Positions 61,092 to 64,000 of a stretch of 64,000 nucleotides of DNA are shown piece by piece (the stretch's first letter is position 1; each line of letters begins with the position of its first letter). A program made the position numbers and the translations under genes. The notes beneath the pieces were generated by a model, which did not search any database, was not told where the DNA came from, and was given only the letters and a program-made list of their open reading frames with translations. The DNA comes from Candidatus Nitrosopumilus sp. (GTDB lineage: Archaea; Thermoproteota; Nitrososphaeria; Nitrososphaerales; Nitrosopumilaceae): assembly GCF_029882185.1 (NCBI RefSeq), contig NZ_JAOULD010000006.1, positions 1 through 64,000 on the forward strand, given 5' to 3'.

Positions 61092-61457
61092 ATGACTATT
61101 GAAGAACAACTTATTGAATATGCCAAACAAGGTAAGCTTCTAACTCACAAATGTACTGAATGTGGATATCTTCATCTATCTACTGCATATTATTGTCTAA
61201 AATGTGGTAGCAAAGGATTTGAGGATACTGTTTTAGATGGTGTAGGCGCAGTTGCAACTTATACTATAATCACAGTTGCTCCTGCAGGCTTTGAAAAGTA
61301 TACTCCTTATGCTTTTGTTGTACTTCAGTTGGATAACACTGATTTGAGAATATCTGGATTTATGCCAAATATTGCTACCCCTGCTGATCTACCTGTTGGA
61401 ACTAGAGCAAAAATTGGCGGTTTTGATGAACGTGGGATCCTCATCGAAAAACAGTAA
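61092..61457 (+). CDS. DUF35 zinc-ribbon/OB-fold thiolase partner
   Basis: A 121-aa acyl-CoA-binding companion of archaeal thiolases. The zinc ribbon CTECGYLHL and YYCLKCGSKG is followed by an OB-fold (GVGAVATYTIITVAP, YAFVVLQLDNTDLRISG). ATG at 61092 is one base after the thiolase stop. In archaea such proteins channel acetoacetyl-CoA from thiolase to HMG-CoA synthase. Confidence 0.93.
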   Translation: MTIEEQLIEYAKQGKLLTHKCTECGYLHLSTAYYCLKCGSKGFEDTVLDGVGAVATYTIITVAPAGFEKYTPYAFVVLQLDNTDLRISGFMPNIATPADLPVGTRAKIGGFDERGILIEKQ

Positions 61458-61527
61458 AATTATTTGCTTGAATTATTAAAAAAAATCAAAATCTTTTCTT
61501 AATTATTTTGCGTGTCTGATCATTTTC

Positions 61528-61689
61528 ATGTCTGTAGAAATTACATGTGGCAAATGTGGTGAAAAGATCACAAACATGAAGATGCTAAAATCTCTAAAAG
61601 ATGTCCTTCATCCAACAAATGGAAAATGTCCATCATGTGGACAGAAACTTTCAACATCAGAGTTTTCACTTGATGTTCAAGAAAATTAA
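61528..61689 (+). CDS. Small zinc-ribbon protein
   Basis: A 53-aa protein with two CxxC pairs (ITCGKCGEK and GKCPSCGQK) separated by a short helical region, expected to bind one zinc. It follows the DUF35 gene by 70 bp. Target unknown; nucleic-acid or protein binding are both possible. Confidence 0.75.
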   Translation: MSVEITCGKCGEKITNMKMLKSLKDVLHPTNGKCPSCGQKLSTSEFSLDVQEN

Positions 61690-61802
61690 TACAAATTGAT
61701 CTCCAATAAAGATCTTTTTACATTTTTAAGAAATATGATCTAAAAGCCTAAAAAAATAATCTAGTCACAAGTCTTATTTACTCCTTAACTAGAGATGCAA
61801 TA

Positions 61803-63974
61803 ATGAAACTAAGTAAAGAGGAACTAGAATTAGACATAGACCCTGACTTAGATACAGATATTGATGACGACTCAGATCTAGATTCAGATATTGATGACGA
61901 CTCAGATCCAAAGCGAGGTGGAATCTTACAATCTACTTCAAAACGTGTCAGAATGATATTTTCTGTCATGGCAAGTCCCAACAGAATCGATATTCTCAGA
62001 ATCTTAAATTCTAAAGGTCCTTTAACTTACTCTGAATTAAAATCCCTAGCTGGATTCAAATCAAAAAAAGAAAGTGGAAAATTTGCATATCACTTGAGAA
62101 AATTACTTAGACAATCACTTGTTGCACTAAACAAATCTGAAAGACGTTACACCATTACAAATCTTGGAAAACTTGTTCTAAGTTTGGCAAGACAAATTGA
62201 AGAAAGATCAATCATTGAAAGTGGAAAAATGTATGTTAGAACATCCTCTGAATCGATTGAAGAATTCAATTCTCACAAAATTATTCAATCTCTTGTACGT
62301 GAAGGAAGTCTTCCATTAGAACTAGCACAAAAAATTACTGAAGAAGTTGAAAATAGAATTTACAAATATCAGACTACATATCTTACAGGCGCATTAATCC
62401 GTGAAATGGTTAATTCTGTCCTGCTTGAGCATGGTCATGAGGAATATAGGAACAAACTCGCACGCCTAGGCTTGCCTGTATATGATGTTCAAGAAATGAT
62501 TTCAAATTTAGATAATGTAGATAACGGTACTGAAGGCCTCTTGTTTAATACTGGACAGCGAGTATTTGCTGAACATCTTCTAACAAATGTTTTACCAAAG
62601 GATGTAGCAGATTCTCATCTTTCTGGTGACTTACATATTTCAAATCCTGGAATCTGGTCAATGATTCCTGATACAATCTTTGTTAATGTTAAAGAATTAA
62701 TTGAAGATGGAATTGATCTTGGTGGAAAATATCTTGATGTGTCAAGAATTCCTGCATCAAAACAACTTGATGAAATTACAAGCTCATTGTCTGTAGTTAT
62801 TGCTCTTCTTTCAAAAGAAGCTTCACAAGAAGTAGTACTTGATGGTCTAGTCACACTATTTACAAAACATTCCAAATCACTTACAGAACTTGAACAAAAA
62901 TTAACTGATGCATTTGTAACTGCATCAACAACTTCAAAATACAATAAAACTAGTACCAATGTTTCAATTCGCTTACAACTTGGAGCTGACACAAAAATAA
63001 TTGCATCAATAATTAATGCATACAAAAATTATACAAAGATAACACCAATTCCAAAAATTGGTTTAATTATTGATGCTGATAAAGGAAAGATTAGTGATGT
63101 GTCCCAAGCAGTAGCAGAAATAATTTCAATTGGTGGAAAAGTAATGTTTGCTAAAGGACAAACATCAAGCTATGGAATTACAAATGGATCAACAAAAGCT
63201 TCTGGTCCTCTCTCAATAACTTTACAATCTATCTCAATTAATCTTCCAAGATTAGCATTTGAATCAAACAAAGATGAAACTTACTTTAGAGCAAGACTTG
63301 CTCTGCTAATGAAACCAGCATTAGCATCTATGGCATTAAGAAAGAAAGAGATATCCGATCTTACACGAAGAGGTCTAAATCCGATACTTGCAAAGAATAC
63401 ACAATACATGCAAAGGAGTTCTGTATCTTTGGTTGTGAACTTGGTAGGACTCAAAGAAGCAGTCTTTAACATTCTTGGATTCCAAGACAACAAAGAAGGA
63501 CGAAATATTCTTTACAAAGTCATTGAAACTGCCGTTGATGTAGGTGCCAAAAAAGGCAAAGAATTAGGTGATACAGTAGCCATATCCATGACTGAAACTG
63601 AAGGATCTGCACGTTTTGCAACGCTTGATGGTGAAAAATATGGCAAAAATTCATCACTAAATTCAATGGAGTCTGATTTCTATTCTCAAGGTGTAATCAT
63701 AAAAGCATCCGAAGTGTCTGACTATACTAACAAAAGTGATCCTATCTCTGAATGTAACAAACTCTCAAAACTGCTTAACGGCGGATTGCTTGTAACATTA
63801 GATGTTGATAAAAACGCAAATATCGAGGAAATCAAAAAATCCATTGAGAAAACCTCTGAACTTACACCATCATTCAAACCAGTAAGACACACTGCAATTT
63901 GTGCTGAGTGTGGTTTCAAAGATGAACAGTTTGATGACAAGTGTCCAAAGTGTAAGTCATCTTATGTTGTCTGA
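61803..63974 (+). CDS. HTH / ATP-cone / NrdD-like fusion protein
   Basis: A 723-aa protein. An acidic Asp-rich N-terminus (residues about 10-36) precedes an ArsR-like winged helix (about 45-140, MASPNRIDILRILNS). An ATP-cone (about 146-230, VRTSSESIEEFNSHKIIQSL) and a long region resembling class III ribonucleotide reductase (residues about 245-690) follow. It ends with a zinc finger CAECGFKDEQ and CPKCKSSYVV. The glycyl-radical motif RVxGY expected after the zinc site is absent, so reductase activity is doubtful; it may act as a nucleotide-sensing regulator. Confidence 0.75.
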   Translation: MKLSKEELELDIDPDLDTDIDDDSDLDSDIDDDSDPKRGGILQSTSKRVRMIFSVMASPNRIDILRILNSKGPLTYSELKSLAGFKSKKESGKFAYHLRKLLRQSLVALNKSERRYTITNLGKLVLSLARQIEERSIIESGKMYVRTSSESIEEFNSHKIIQSLVREGSLPLELAQKITEEVENRIYKYQTTYLTGALIREMVNSVLLEHGHEEYRNKLARLGLPVYDVQEMISNLDNVDNGTEGLLFNTGQRVFAEHLLTNVLPKDVADSHLSGDLHISNPGIWSMIPDTIFVNVKELIEDGIDLGGKYLDVSRIPASKQLDEITSSLSVVIALLSKEASQEVVLDGLVTLFTKHSKSLTELEQKLTDAFVTASTTSKYNKTSTNVSIRLQLGADTKIIASIINAYKNYTKITPIPKIGLIIDADKGKISDVSQAVAEIISIGGKVMFAKGQTSSYGITNGSTKASGPLSITLQSISINLPRLAFESNKDETYFRARLALLMKPALASMALRKKEISDLTRRGLNPILAKNTQYMQRSSVSLVVNLVGLKEAVFNILGFQDNKEGRNILYKVIETAVDVGAKKGKELGDTVAISMTETEGSARFATLDGEKYGKNSSLNSMESDFYSQGVIIKASEVSDYTNKSDPISECNKLSKLLNGGLLVTLDVDKNANIEEIKKSIEKTSELTPSFKPVRHTAICAECGFKDEQFDDKCPKCKSSYVV
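61855..61908 (+). repeat. 24-bp direct repeat in the acidic N-terminus
   Basis: cagatattgatgacgactca gatc occurs at 61855-61878 and 61885-61908, a 30-bp period encoding DIDDDSD units. It probably varies in copy number by slippage. Confidence 0.7.
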
Positions 63975-64000
63975 AAATCGTAAATGATAAACTAGTTCCG

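Overview
The window is about 64 kb of AT-rich, densely coding archaeal chromosome. The gene content points to an ammonia-oxidising thaumarchaeon of the Nitrosopumilus type. Supporting genes are sn-glycerol-1-phosphate dehydrogenase (archaeal lipids), the archaeal CoA pathway through pantoate kinase and phosphopantothenate synthetase, an archaeal A-type ATP synthase, aCPSF1, a SepF-like protein, an Amt/GlnK pair, PEFG-CTERM surface proteins, cupredoxin and CopC/CopD proteins, and a thiolase with a DUF35 partner. No rRNA, tRNA, CRISPR array, insertion sequence or prophage was seen. Many genes have a TATA-like box about 25-30 bp before the start codon, which fits leaderless transcription. Genes inside operons often have GGTGAT or GGAGG Shine-Dalgarno sites instead.

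Layout. 0-7.5 kb: FKBP isomerase, G1P dehydrogenase, proteasome beta subunit, aCPSF1, SepF-like protein, PP-loop thiouridylase-like protein, M24 peptidase. 7-12.3 kb (minus strand): a tightly packed CoA operon (pantoate kinase, phosphopantothenate synthetase, panB, coaBC) that runs on into a 59-aa protein, a methyltransferase and a membrane protein. 12.3-18.1 kb: PhoU/AbrB regulator, Nudix hydrolase, double-HTH Lrp-type regulator, and an FtsX/MacB-like ABC system whose ATPase has no ATG/GTG/TTG start. 18-25 kb: small membrane proteins, UbiB-like kinase, Hsp20, thymidylate kinase, HD hydrolase and UMP kinase, which seems to start at ATA. 25-31.8 kb: a 36-aa GC-rich membrane protein, a Cas4-like Fe-S protein, ATP synthase subunit C, Amt and GlnK, and a rhodanese. 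31.9-39 kb: the main ATP synthase cluster (I, E, A, B, D, a 41-aa protein, K). 39-41 kb: pyrI/pyrB and a LON-domain protein.

41-57.3 kb is the most unusual part. It is an island of exported and membrane proteins interrupted by a metal ABC transporter with a NikR-like regulator. It holds a CopC-CopD-beta-propeller fusion, a PEFG-anchored cupredoxin, a CFI-box protein, a CHRD-domain protein with a His-rich loop, and three related exported proteins with predicted mature N-termini of His-Gly. The CopC fusion and a fourth small protein are also predicted to expose an N-terminal His. Three of the proteins carry paired WIKNNAxWW repeats, and two repeats in one gene are identical over 84 bp of DNA. 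I read this as a candidate surface copper-handling system. The sequence supports the layout and motifs; the copper chemistry is inference.

57-64 kb: rhomboid protease, 4-OT tautomerase, nitrilase-family hydrolase, topoisomerase-type zinc finger protein, thiolase plus DUF35 protein, a small zinc-ribbon protein, and an HTH/ATP-cone/NrdD-like fusion ending just inside the window.
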